Shown: in pieces, positions 1 to 7,600 of the stretch | How the letters are laid out: each line of letters begins with the position of its first letter | Numbering within the stretch: position 1 is the first letter of the stretch | From: Methylotenera sp. | GTDB taxonomy: Bacteria; Pseudomonadota; Gammaproteobacteria; Burkholderiales; Methylophilaceae | Reading direction: 5' to 3' | Assembly (NCBI GenBank): GCA_009693255.1 | Contig: SHXQ01000003.1 | Span: 94,472 to 158,471, forward strand | Length of the DNA: 64,000 bases | Notes under the pieces: generated by a model | Database searches by the model: none | The model's input: the letters and a program-made list of their open reading frames with translations, nothing else | What the model was told of the DNA's origin: nothing | Made by a program: the position numbers and the translations under genes

Positions 1-283
1 GCATAAAACTGCCCATGCGTGATGAAGAAGTGACTTCAACTTTTGCGCTGGCGTCCTTTAAGGCAATCACCAGCAAATCTTCTAAAGTTTCTTTATCATC
101 CATCACGCTGTCATCTAAAGTGATGCGTTTCACGACATTATTGCAAGCCATAGTCACTTTTACTAAGCCATTACTCGCCACGCCTTCAACATCAATATTA
201 GCTAGTTCGGCTTGCGCCTTTTGCATATTGGCTTGCATTTGCTGAGCCTGCTTCATCATGTTGGCCATGCCACCTTTCATCAT
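1..283 (-). CDS. ybaB: YbaB/EbfC nucleoid-associated protein (3' end cut by window)
   Basis: Reading the minus strand from an ATG at 283 gives a protein opening MMKGGMANMMKQAQQMQANM and continuing QKAQAELANIDVEGVASNGL for 94 codons before the window ends. This is the methionine- and glutamine-rich N-terminal helix and DNA-contacting core of the small YbaB/EbfC dimers that bind DNA. The start is supported by an AGGAG at about 291-295. It lies 40 bp downstream of dnaX on the same strand, the usual dnaX-ybaB(-recR) arrangement, so recR probably follows outside the window. The C-terminal residues are missing only because of the window edge. Confidence 0.9.
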   Translation of the reverse strand, partial: MMKGGMANMMKQAQQMQANMQKAQAELANIDVEGVASNGLVKVTMACNNVVKRITLDDSVMDDKETLEDLLVIALKDASAKVEVTSSSRMGSFM

Positions 284-323
284 ATTACTACTCCTAGGGC
301 TAAGTTAAAATTGGTTAAATAAG

Positions 324-2051
324 TCAGATAGGTTTAATTGAGTTTGGAATAATGGACGCACCAAATTCATTAATTAAGTCCTGCACAAAGCCGTCATCTT
401 CAATGGTGCTTTCTGCGTTGGCTTGGGCGCGGGCTTTTTCTTGTGAGATTTGTTTGGCAGGAGTGTTGCCAGTGCCACCTACACTAAATTGCAATTTTAT
501 TTTTTTATCAAAATGCTGGCAAATGGCACTGCTTAACTTTTCTTGATAATTGGGCAGTAGTAAGTGTTTTTGCGCTTCTGGCACACTGAGTGAAATACTG
601 TTTTCATCATAAGCCACCAGCTCACAATGTTGCGATAAGGCTCGGGCTAATCCAAGTTTCAATTCATCCACCAAGCCACGCCAATTGCCATTAAATTGAT
701 GAGGGCTGGCAAGCAGTGGTAGATTTTCAATGCCTTGCGCAACGATAAGCTCTGGCAGTGGGATAGTTTGTGTCTGATCAAGCATGACAACATCTGGGAC
801 GTAATCAGTCGGTGCTGTTTGTTGCGCTATGTTGTTCTGTACGACTTCTGGGGTAGATGTTGGTGCCGCTGGCATTGTAGTCCGCGGCTTTAATGCACTC
901 GCCAAAGCAGCGCTGGTTTGTCTAACCGGTGCTTTTTCTGTGCTGCCATCATTCTGCGTGCCATTACTGTCTGGCGTAAAAGCCAACATGCGCAATAAAC
1001 TCATGCTAAAGCCAGCAAACTCGTCCGGTGCAAGGCTAATATCACGGCGGCCTAACAAGGCAATTTGGTAGTACAGTTGCAAGGTTTCTGCTGGCATTCT
1101 TTGGGCTAAATCGAGCAAAACTTCACGCTCTGGTAGGTCGTCCGCCACACTGTCTGGTACGATTTGCGCTACGGCGATTTGGTGTAGTAATTGTGCTAAA
1201 TCATTTAATGCACTTTCAAAAGAAAGGCTACGTTCGGCCATCAACTTGGCTTGTGCGATGAGCGCATGACCATCATTGGCAAGCAAGGCGTTGATGAGTA
1301 GATATAAATAACTTTGGTCTATCGCCCCCAACATGGCACGGACTTCGGACTCATTGACTGTTTGGCCGCCATAAGCAATGGCTTGGTCGGTGAGTGATAA
1401 GGCGTCGCGCATACTCCCATCCGCGGCCCGCGCTATTAGGTGTAGCGCCGCAGGCTCATACGGAATATTTTCTTGGCCAAGAATATATTGTAAATGTCCG
1501 GTAATGGAAGTGCCAGCCATTTGCCGTAAATTAAACTGTAAGCAGCGTGACAGCACGGTCACCGGTACTTTTTGTGGGTCTGTGGTGGCAAGAATGAATT
1601 TTACATGTGCAGGCGGCTCTTCTAGCGTTTTGAGCATGGCATTAAACGCGCTTTTAGACAGCATGTGTACTTCATCGATGATATACACTTTAAAGCGGCC
1701 AGCAGTGGGCGCGTATTGCGCGTTATCGAGCAAGTCACGCATGGCATCCACTTGTGTATTGCTAGCGGCATCCACCTCAATTAAATCAACAAAACGGCCG
1801 CGATCAATTTCGCTACAAGCGCCACAAATACCACACGGTTTGGCCGTAATGCCGATTTCACAGTTAAGAGACTTGGCTAAAATGCGGGCCAGTGTGGTTT
1901 TGCCTACCCCGCGCGTACCCGTAAACAAGTAGGCGTGATGCAAACGATTTTGTTCTAGCGCATTGGTCAGCGCACGTACGACATGGTCTTGTCCGACCAA
2001 GGTTTCGAAAGATTTTGGGCGCCATTTGCGCGCGAGGACTTGATAGCTCAT
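324..2051 (-). CDS. dnaX: DNA polymerase III subunit gamma/tau
   Basis: This is the clamp-loader ATPase of the replicative polymerase, 575 aa. The N-terminal AAA+ domain shows Walker A GTRGVGKT at residues 45-52, a zinc module with Cys64, Cys73, Cys76 and Cys79, the DEVH Walker B box near residue 126 and an SRC sensor/arginine-finger region. After about residue 370 comes a low-complexity proline/threonine linker and then a tau-type C-terminal domain, so the frame encodes full tau. I found no A-AAA-AAG slippery heptamer of the E. coli type; the nearest, around residues 385-390, has only five adenines, so a frameshifted gamma form is not predicted. It is followed by ybaB and preceded by the SRP RNA gene on the same strand. 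Confidence 0.97.
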   Translation of the reverse strand: MSYQVLARKWRPKSFETLVGQDHVVRALTNALEQNRLHHAYLFTGTRGVGKTTLARILAKSLNCEIGITAKPCGICGACSEIDRGRFVDLIEVDAASNTQVDAMRDLLDNAQYAPTAGRFKVYIIDEVHMLSKSAFNAMLKTLEEPPAHVKFILATTDPQKVPVTVLSRCLQFNLRQMAGTSITGHLQYILGQENIPYEPAALHLIARAADGSMRDALSLTDQAIAYGGQTVNESEVRAMLGAIDQSYLYLLINALLANDGHALIAQAKLMAERSLSFESALNDLAQLLHQIAVAQIVPDSVADDLPEREVLLDLAQRMPAETLQLYYQIALLGRRDISLAPDEFAGFSMSLLRMLAFTPDSNGTQNDGSTEKAPVRQTSAALASALKPRTTMPAAPTSTPEVVQNNIAQQTAPTDYVPDVVMLDQTQTIPLPELIVAQGIENLPLLASPHQFNGNWRGLVDELKLGLARALSQHCELVAYDENSISLSVPEAQKHLLLPNYQEKLSSAICQHFDKKIKLQFSVGGTGNTPAKQISQEKARAQANAESTIEDDGFVQDLINEFGASIIPNSIKPI

Positions 2052-2132
2052 GAGCTCAACTTTAGCTGAAAAGTTAGATTACGCAATGTATTTTACCTTG
2101 AGTTAAAAACATTGTAGCCTCAACATTAAAGA

Positions 2133-2226
2133 GGCGAGCCTTTACCCCGGCACTTGCTTAATAGTTGTGGCTGCTTGCTTCCGCATCTGACCAGATTGGC
2201 TACTTCACAATGCGGGGAGGCCCGCC
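2133..2226 (-). ncRNA. ffs: Small signal recognition particle RNA (4.5S RNA)
   Basis: The minus strand carries the hallmark SRP apical loop: GGTCAGATGCGGAAGCAAGC, followed by AGCC, nearly matching the E. coli 4.5S GGTCAGGTCCGGAAGGAAGC core that binds Ffh. The ends pair as expected: GGCGGGCCT (plus coordinates 2218-2226) with AGGCTCGCC (2133-2141), a 9-bp closing helix with one G-U pair. The 94-nt length fits the small bacterial form without an Alu domain. A TAAAAT lies 8 nt before the 5' end as a possible -10 box. The gene sits about 80 bp upstream of dnaX on the same strand, a common bacterial neighbour. The exact ends are estimated from the pairing. Confidence 0.92.
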
Positions 2227-2474
2227 AAGATGGCATTTTACAATACTTTAATGGCTTAGTTGCACCACAAAATACAATATTTTTATATTGGTATTCATGT
2301 CATCCATCTAGGCTTATCAAATCGGACCTCCGTCTAAGCGCCAGCGCTTGGTTTACTTAAATAGCGAGGTAAAAGCATCACTTACCTTGCTTTTGATTTT
2401 TAGGCTAAGCATGAGAATGCAAGCTATATGTTTTGGCTAATAAGCTATTCAATAGCCGGCAATATGATGAACTT
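2227..2474. other. Intergenic stretch upstream of the SRP RNA
   Basis: I see no gene in this 248-bp AT-rich stretch. Its left end should contain the minus-strand promoter of the SRP RNA (TAAAAT about 8 nt from the RNA start). Short inverted repeats such as AGCGCCAGCGCT at about 2337-2348 are present without a clear role. Confidence 0.5.
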
Positions 2475-2860
2475 ATGACGAATAATGAAAAAATTACACC
2501 TGCACTAGCGCCCACTAGACATTGCCAGTAAAACTTTTAGGCAGATGGCGCGCAGCGTATAGCGCCTACCCCAGATAATTATCAACTTATTTATCACAAA
2601 ATAGCTGGTATTTTAGCGCAAAAGGCGCTGAATATTGCCTTTACCAAAACACCGAAGCAATTGTCGAATGAAACCGCAGCATAAAGAAAATAAATTAATC
2701 TCTGGCTAAAATTATTAAAACAGAAGGATTGGACGACATTGCCTGCATTATTATGAATAAACAAACTGAGGAAAATGTGTTGAAAGATGCCATTGCAGTT
2801 ATGTGACTTCGGACTCAAGTGTGCATGAGCTTGGTGAGGCGATACTAAACCCTTAATATA
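2475..2860 (+). pseudogene. Decayed N-terminus of a diguanylate-cyclase-type (GGDEF) protein
   Basis: Three short readings on the plus strand join into one recognisable N-terminus when frameshifts are allowed. MTNNEKITPALAP starts at the ATG at 2475. PLDIASKTFRQMARS follows in the next frame, then RIAPTPDNYQLIYHKIAG after another shift. The pattern DIAxxTFRQMAxRxIAPTPxNYxxxYxxIAG is typical of the leader of betaproteobacterial GGDEF proteins. Downstream pieces such as LAKIIKTEGLDDIACIIMN (from about 2702) end in stops, and no GGDEF motif survives. The remnant is therefore non-functional. Family placement rests on a short motif and is moderately secure; the right boundary is approximate. Confidence 0.5.
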
Positions 2861-2895
2861 AGCCTAGACAAGTTTGGCGGCTATACGCTTAAGGG

Positions 2896-3417
2896 CTACA
2901 AAGATTCAGGTAATATTTTTTTGTTACGGTCACTGTCCCATAGCAAATAAACGCGACAATCAAATTCCAACTGGTGATAGCTTGGCTCCATATATTGGCA
3001 AAGCTGGTAAAACGCCTTGTCATGATTGCGCTCTTTTAGGTGGGCTAATTCGTGTACAACAATCATCCGTAAAAATTCAGCAGGGCTAGTCTTGAAAAAA
3101 GAGGAGATTTTGATTTCTTTTTTTGCTTTCAACTTGCCACCCTGTACGCGCGAGATTGCTGTATTTAGACCAAGCGCATGATGATCGATACTGAGTCTGT
3201 TGTCGTAATGCACTTTGTCTAATAATGGCGCGTTACGTAAAAATTCTTGTTTAATCTCGTTACTGTATTGGTAAAGTGCTTTATCCGTTTGGATGGTATG
3301 TGCTTGTGGGTAGCGTTGTGCGATGTAATCGCCGAGCTTATCTTGTGCTTGCAGTAGCCGGATTTTGTCTTGCAGTGCGGCAGGGTAGTGCTGTAGATAT
3401 TGGAGTGGTGGTATCAT
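2896..3417 (-). CDS. YgjP-like (M48/SprT-type) metallopeptidase
   Basis: A 173-aa protein whose central motif is VVHELAHLKERNHDKAFYQL. The HELAH pair supplies two zinc-binding histidines and the glutamate, and the following NHDKAFY segment supplies the third ligand, as in the YgjP-like/DUF45 metallopeptidase domain. No signal peptide or membrane segment is visible, so it should be cytoplasmic. The domain is complete but the protein is shorter than many YgjP members (about 230 aa), lacking much of the usual N-terminal extension. It stands alone between the GGDEF remnant and fdxA. Substrate unknown. Confidence 0.8.
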   Translation of the reverse strand: MIPPLQYLQHYPAALQDKIRLLQAQDKLGDYIAQRYPQAHTIQTDKALYQYSNEIKQEFLRNAPLLDKVHYDNRLSIDHHALGLNTAISRVQGGKLKAKKEIKISSFFKTSPAEFLRMIVVHELAHLKERNHDKAFYQLCQYMEPSYHQLEFDCRVYLLWDSDRNKKILPESL

Positions 3418-3458
3418 CGGCTAACTGAGTATTAACGATTCACTGTGATGTGAAACGC

Positions 3459-3481
3459 AAAAGGAGGCAAGCGCCCCCTTT
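3459..3481 (-). terminator. Rho-independent terminator of fdxA
   Basis: On the minus strand AAAGGGGGC pairs with GCCTCCTTT (plus 3473-3481 with 3460-3468, one G-U pair) around a 4-nt loop, ending in TTTT. It lies just after the fdxA stop codon. The U-tract is short. Confidence 0.6.
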
Positions 3482-3504
3482 GTATGCTTAGAACAGTACA
3501 CACA

Positions 3505-3828
3505 TTATTCTATGAGTAAATCACGTTTGCCCGGTACGCCATTCATAGCCTCGGCATCTTCTAGCGGGGGTTTACGCGATGTGATGACTGGCCATAGTGC
3601 TGATAAACGCGCATTGAGTGCAATAAATTCTTGCTGATCTGCGGGTACATCATCTTCTGCAAAAATGGCTTCGACAGGACATTCCGCAACACATAGCGTG
3701 CAGTCGATACATTCATCAGGGTTAATGGCTAAGAAGTTCGGACCTTCTACAAAACAATCTACAGGGCAGACATCAACGCAATCGGTAAATTTGCATTGAA
3801 TACAATTTTCGGTGACAACATAAGTCAT
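3505..3828 (-). CDS. fdxA: Seven-iron ferredoxin [3Fe-4S][4Fe-4S]
   Basis: A 107-aa ferredoxin of the Azotobacter FdI/FdxA type. Cysteines cluster in [17 protein letters not shown] (residues 9-25) and [12 protein letters not shown] (about residues 40-51), the arrangement that binds one 3Fe-4S and one 4Fe-4S centre; the acidic C-terminal extension [12 protein letters not shown] is also typical. It is a soluble low-potential electron carrier. It lies directly downstream of the cys block on the same strand, about 75 bp after the cysN stop, so it could supply electrons to the sulfite reductase, although fdxA is often found in unrelated contexts. A terminator follows. Confidence 0.95.
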   Translation of the reverse strand: MTYVVTENCIQCKFTDCVDVCPVDCFVEGPNFLAINPDECIDCTLCVAECPVEAIFAEDDVPADQQEFIALNARLSALWPVITSRKPPLEDAEAMNGVPGKRDLLIE

Positions 3829-3904
3829 GTTTTATTCCTTTATAGCTTAAAAGCTAAAACGTTATTTTACTTGATTGTTAAAAACAAATCATTCAAAAAT
3901 TTAA

Positions 3905-5179
3905 CTAAACAATCATGCCCGCACCGACAGTATTATTTGTACTTTCATCGATGATAATGAATGCCCCAGTAGCACGATTTAAACTATAACTATCGACCAT
4001 CAGCGGTTGCGCTAGTTTAAAGGTAATGCGTGCAATGTCATTCATTTTTAAATCAGTGGTGGCTAGTTCTTCAAGGGTGTTGACGTCTACTTTATATTGA
4101 ATAGCGCCAACTTTTGCTTTTGATTCGCGCGTGGTATGACGAATGACATAGGTGCGTGCAGTTGACATTGGGGTCTCAGATAACCAGCAGACAAAAGCAT
4201 CAATTTGTTTGACGGATTCAATGGCACTACCCGTTTTGACGATGATGTCACCACGTGAAGTGTCAATTTCATCTTCTAGTAATAGCGTGACACTTTGCTC
4301 GGTTTGAGCACTTGTCAATTGCGCATCACCAAGTTGAATCGCTTTAATTTTTGATTGATAGCCATTGGGCAATACAGTGACGGCATCCCCCACTTTGATT
4401 ATGCCACTTTCAATGCGCCCCATAAACCCTCTGAAGTCATGCAAGTCAGCATCTGCGCTAGCATGAGGACGACAGACGAACTGTACGGGGAAGCGAAATT
4501 CTTCATGACCTTCAGTATGCGCGGCGGGCGCTTTTTCTAACATGTCTAGTAGCGTTTCGCCGGTGTACCAGGGCATGTTTTCTAAGCGATCAACCAACAT
4601 ATCGCCTACTAAGGCAGACATAGGAATAAAGCGAATATCTCTTGCTTGCGCCAAGCCAATCTCTGTTGCAAAAGCTAAGTAATCGGCACAAATTTTGTCA
4701 TAGACTACTTGGTCGTAATTGACCAAATCCATTTTGTTCACAGCTACAACGATATGCTGAATACCGACCAAATGTGCTAAGTAGCTGTGGCGGCGTGTTT
4801 GTGTGAGTACGCCACGGCGCGCATCGATTAAGATAATTGCCAGGTTGGCGGTAGATGCAGCGGTGACCATGTTACGGGTATATTGCTCATGGCCAGGGGC
4901 GTCGGCAATGATGTATTTGCGCGTTCCCGTTGAAAAGTAGCGGTAGGCCACGTCTATGGTAATGCCTTGCTCACGCTCTGCTTGTAAGCCGTCAGTGAGT
5001 AAGGATAAGTCGACAGCTTCCATACCGCGCTTTTTCGAGGTATTGGAAATTTGCGTTAGCGTGTCGGCCAAAATGGTTTTGGTGTCAAACAGCAGGCGTC
5101 CAATAAGTGTACTTTTACCGTCATCTACAGAGCCGCAGGTCATAAAGCGGAGAAGTGAATCGTTGTGTTGAGTTGTCAT
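3905..5179 (-). CDS. cysN: Sulfate adenylyltransferase subunit 1 (GTPase subunit)
   Basis: The regulatory GTPase of ATP sulfurylase, 424 aa, driving synthesis of adenylylsulfate with CysD. It has an EF-Tu-like G domain with P-loop GSVDDGKST (residues 16-24), DAPGHEQY (G3) and NKMD (G4), followed by two beta-barrel domains. The length is that of a stand-alone CysN; there is no C-terminal APS kinase (CysC) fusion. It is last in the minus-strand run tauE-cysI-DUF934-cysH-cysD-cysN, about 90 bp after cysD with a palindromic repeat between them. Confidence 0.97.
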   Translation of the reverse strand: MTTQHNDSLLRFMTCGSVDDGKSTLIGRLLFDTKTILADTLTQISNTSKKRGMEAVDLSLLTDGLQAEREQGITIDVAYRYFSTGTRKYIIADAPGHEQYTRNMVTAASTANLAIILIDARRGVLTQTRRHSYLAHLVGIQHIVVAVNKMDLVNYDQVVYDKICADYLAFATEIGLAQARDIRFIPMSALVGDMLVDRLENMPWYTGETLLDMLEKAPAAHTEGHEEFRFPVQFVCRPHASADADLHDFRGFMGRIESGIIKVGDAVTVLPNGYQSKIKAIQLGDAQLTSAQTEQSVTLLLEDEIDTSRGDIIVKTGSAIESVKQIDAFVCWLSETPMSTARTYVIRHTTRESKAKVGAIQYKVDVNTLEELATTDLKMNDIARITFKLAQPLMVDSYSLNRATGAFIIIDESTNNTVGAGMIV

Positions 5180-5198
5180 AATTTAAAACTTTATTTTT

Positions 5199-5264
5199 GC
5201 CACAGAGAGCGCAGAGTTTACAGAGCAATTAGATTTTATCTGTGGCACCTGTGTTCTCTGTGGC
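5199..5264. repeat. Palindromic intergenic repeat between cysD and cysN
   Basis: GCCACAGAGA (5199-5208) is perfectly mirrored by TCTCTGTGGC (5255-5264), with further CAGAG/CTGTG copies between them (CGCAGAGTTTACAGAG and CTGTGGCACCTGTG). The CCACAGAG...CAGAG wording resembles dispersed intergenic repeats found in many proteobacterial genomes. In mRNA it would fold into a long hairpin between cysD and cysN. Confidence 0.7.
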
Positions 5265-5269
5265 TATTA

Positions 5270-6202
5270 TTAAAAGTACCCTTCCTTTTTACGTTGCTCC
5301 ATACTGGCATCTGAGGTTTGGTCATCTAAGCGCGTTGCGCCGCGCTCGGTAATGGTGGATGTGGCGGTCTCAAGTACGATTTTTGATACGGTGTCTGCAT
5401 TAGAAATCACAGGTGCGGTACAGCTAATATCACCTACGGTTCTAAAGCGTACTTGCATGTTGATGATTTCTTCGCCAGCTTTAACTGGGTTAGTAATTTC
5501 GCCGTTTACCAGAGGCACATTCACAGGCACAATAGAACCGCTACGCATAACCACATCACGTTGGTGAGAAAAGTAGATGCTAGGCAAAGCTAGATCTTCA
5601 CGTTCGATATATTGCCAGACATCCATTTCTGTCCAGTTAGAAATGGGGAAGGCGCGAATATTTTCACCTTTGTGCGAACGGGCGTTATATAAACTCCATA
5701 GTTCAGGACGTTGATTTTTTGGATCCCATTGACCAAATTCATCACGAAAACTCATGATACGTTCTTTGGCGCGAGCTTTTTCTTCATCGCGACGTGCGCC
5801 GCCAATGCAGCAGTCAAAGCCGAATTCCTCAATCGCCTCAAGCAAAGTCACTGATTGATGTTTGTTGCGTGATTCGTCTGGCGTTTTAAGCACTACAGTA
5901 CCGCGTTTCATTGAATCTTCAACGGAACGTACAATCAAGCGTTCGCCTAGCTCCGTCGCGCGTTGATCACGGAAATCAATCACTTCTTGATAGTTGTGAC
6001 CGGTGTCAATATGCATGAGTGGAAAAGGAAAACGTCCAGGCCTAAAGGCTTTTTCTGCAAGACGTAAAATACACAGTGAGTCTTTTCCGCCGGAAAACAG
6101 CAGTACCGGGTTGCTACATTGGCCAGCGACTTCGCGCAGAATATAAATCGCTTCAGATTCTAGCCAGTCTAGATGGGAAAGGGGTTGTTTAGTGGTTGTC
6201 AT
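5270..6202 (-). CDS. cysD: Sulfate adenylyltransferase subunit 2
   Basis: The catalytic subunit of ATP sulfurylase, 310 aa, forming APS from sulfate and ATP. It is a PP-loop (adenine nucleotide alpha hydrolase fold) enzyme with the signature SGGKDS at about residues 37-42. Length and the C-terminal RLDDQTSDASMEQRKKEGYF tail match the CysD family. It lies 21 bp downstream of cysH and works with CysN. Confidence 0.97.
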   Translation of the reverse strand: MTTTKQPLSHLDWLESEAIYILREVAGQCSNPVLLFSGGKDSLCILRLAEKAFRPGRFPFPLMHIDTGHNYQEVIDFRDQRATELGERLIVRSVEDSMKRGTVVLKTPDESRNKHQSVTLLEAIEEFGFDCCIGGARRDEEKARAKERIMSFRDEFGQWDPKNQRPELWSLYNARSHKGENIRAFPISNWTEMDVWQYIEREDLALPSIYFSHQRDVVMRSGSIVPVNVPLVNGEITNPVKAGEEIINMQVRFRTVGDISCTAPVISNADTVSKIVLETATSTITERGATRLDDQTSDASMEQRKKEGYF

Positions 6203-6223
6203 AGTATTTTAAGTTCTAAGTAA

Positions 6224-6982
6224 TTATTTTTTGACGTGCAGTCCGCATTCTTTATTTAAAGGGTCTTCCCACCACCAGCGGCCAGCACGCACATCTTCGC
6301 CCATGGCAATAGCGCGGGTGCAAGGGGCGCAGCCTATGCTAGGGTAAAACTGTTCGTGTAGTTTGTTGTAGGGCACAGCATGCATACGAATATAAGCCCA
6401 TACCTCTTGCTCAGTCCAATCACTCAATGGATTGAATTTTTCAAGTTGATTCGCTTCGTCAAATTCACGTAGCGGCAGACTGGCACGCGTAGTTGCTTGC
6501 GCGGCGCGCATGCCGGTAATCCAAGCACTTTTTCCGGCTAAGGCCCGCTGTAATGGTTCTACTTTACGCATGAAGCAGCAGCTTTTGCGTAGTGTTATGC
6601 TCTGGTAGAAGGCGTTAATGCCATTACTTTTAACGTAAAATTCAACGGTTTCATTTTTTGGAAAAAAGACCTGCAATTGGGTTTGATAATGGCTTTCAAC
6701 AAGTGCCATTAAATCGTAAGTTTCACTAGGTAGGCGGCCGGTATCTAATGAAAAAATTTCAATAGCCAATTTATTTTGCAAGATAATGTCACTCAGCACC
6801 ATATCTTCTGCACCAAAACTATTGGCGAAAGCAATGTTTGCTAGTTCGACACTGGCATTTTTCAATAAGCTTAATACCTGAACAGTTTTGTGATTAACGC
6901 GGGCAAGTAGCGCTTCAGTTAGTTCTGGCGTAATCGCGGGATTGCTGGCGCTAGGCTTTAATATTGAAACTTCATTAGACAT
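6224..6982 (-). CDS. cysH: Adenylylsulfate (APS) reductase, assimilatory, 4Fe-4S type
   Basis: A 252-aa thioredoxin-dependent reductase that turns activated sulfate into sulfite. The PP-loop region contains SLDTGRLPSETY. Four cysteines, C135-C136 (KSCCFMRKVEPL) and C218/C221 (CAPC), are the 4Fe-4S ligands diagnostic of APS reductases; E. coli-type PAPS reductases lack them. The catalytic cysteine is C246 in ECGLH near the C-terminus. Together with the absence of cysC in this block, this indicates direct reduction of APS. Its ATG follows the stop codon of the DUF934 gene without a gap, so the two are probably translationally coupled. Confidence 0.95.
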   Translation of the reverse strand: MSNEVSILKPSASNPAITPELTEALLARVNHKTVQVLSLLKNASVELANIAFANSFGAEDMVLSDIILQNKLAIEIFSLDTGRLPSETYDLMALVESHYQTQLQVFFPKNETVEFYVKSNGINAFYQSITLRKSCCFMRKVEPLQRALAGKSAWITGMRAAQATTRASLPLREFDEANQLEKFNPLSDWTEQEVWAYIRMHAVPYNKLHEQFYPSIGCAPCTRAIAMGEDVRAGRWWWEDPLNKECGLHVKK

Positions 6983-7600
6983 TTAGCCAGCCCTGTTGTA
7001 ACGCGTAAAAGCGGGACGCACTTCATCGACCGCGCCTTGATAAGGCTGAGTGAAATCGTTTAGACTGGCAATGGCTTCAGTCGCGCTTCTGTCGGCACGA
7101 ATTGCGAAGCTAGTAAAGCCGCTACGTTTAAGGAAAAACAATTGATCGCGCAGTACATCGCCGATAGCGCGTAGCTCGTTTTTAAAACCGTAGCGCGTGC
7201 GTAACAAAACGCCAAGTGAAAAAATACGACCATCTGCACAGCGTTCTACATGGACTGCGATGAGAGGGAGTGCGTTTAAATTGGCTTGATTTTCAATTAA
7301 AGTTTCCAGCACTTCATGGGTATCTAGCCATACGCCAATTTCATTGGCATCAATGCGTGTTTGCAACTCCGCTTTGCGAGCAATCAGTACCGTTAAGGGC
7401 ACAATCAACTTGCCATTAGCCGGAATAACGGTGTTGGCGACTTGTGTCTCCGTGACGGTTTTTTCGCCTGTGAGTTTGAATAGCACGACTTTGCCGGCCT
7501 GTTTACGTGCTTCAACTTGAGTTGCTGGCAGCTTAATCAGCGTCCATGCGTTGTCGACTATGTGCGCCGCGCCATTAGTGAGTTGAATTAAATTACTCAT
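6983..7600 (-). CDS. DUF934 family protein of the sulfite-reductase operon
   Basis: A 205-aa protein of the DUF934 family, which regularly sits beside cysI and cysH in beta- and gammaproteobacteria. It is usually annotated as an oxidoreductase accessory, without a proven reaction. The conserved C-terminal region reads RYGFKNELRAIGDVLRDQLFFLKRSGFTSFAIR. I see no cofactor motif, signal peptide or membrane helix. Its start overlaps the cysI stop by 4 bp (ATGA) and its stop abuts the cysH start, so it belongs in the sulfite pathway. Family placement is secure; function is unknown. Confidence 0.85.
   Translation of the reverse strand: MSNLIQLTNGAAHIVDNAWTLIKLPATQVEARKQAGKVVLFKLTGEKTVTETQVANTVIPANGKLIVPLTVLIARKAELQTRIDANEIGVWLDTHEVLETLIENQANLNALPLIAVHVERCADGRIFSLGVLLRTRYGFKNELRAIGDVLRDQLFFLKRSGFTSFAIRADRSATEAIASLNDFTQPYQGAVDEVRPAFTRYNRAG

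Noticed and set aside
1378..1932. 184-aa plus-strand ORF within dnaX
   Set aside because: Antisense shadow of a strongly conserved gene; the product is low in structure-like features and matches no family.
324..2051. A programmed frameshift producing the gamma form of DnaX
   Set aside because: The only A-rich site in the linker reads GAAAAAGC, without the six adenines of an A-AAA-AAG slippery site, and no strong downstream hairpin was seen.
2594..2818. 74-aa minus-strand ORF in the dnaX-ygjP gap
   Set aside because: The plus strand shows a decayed GGDEF-like reading in the same place, and the minus-strand product resembles nothing.
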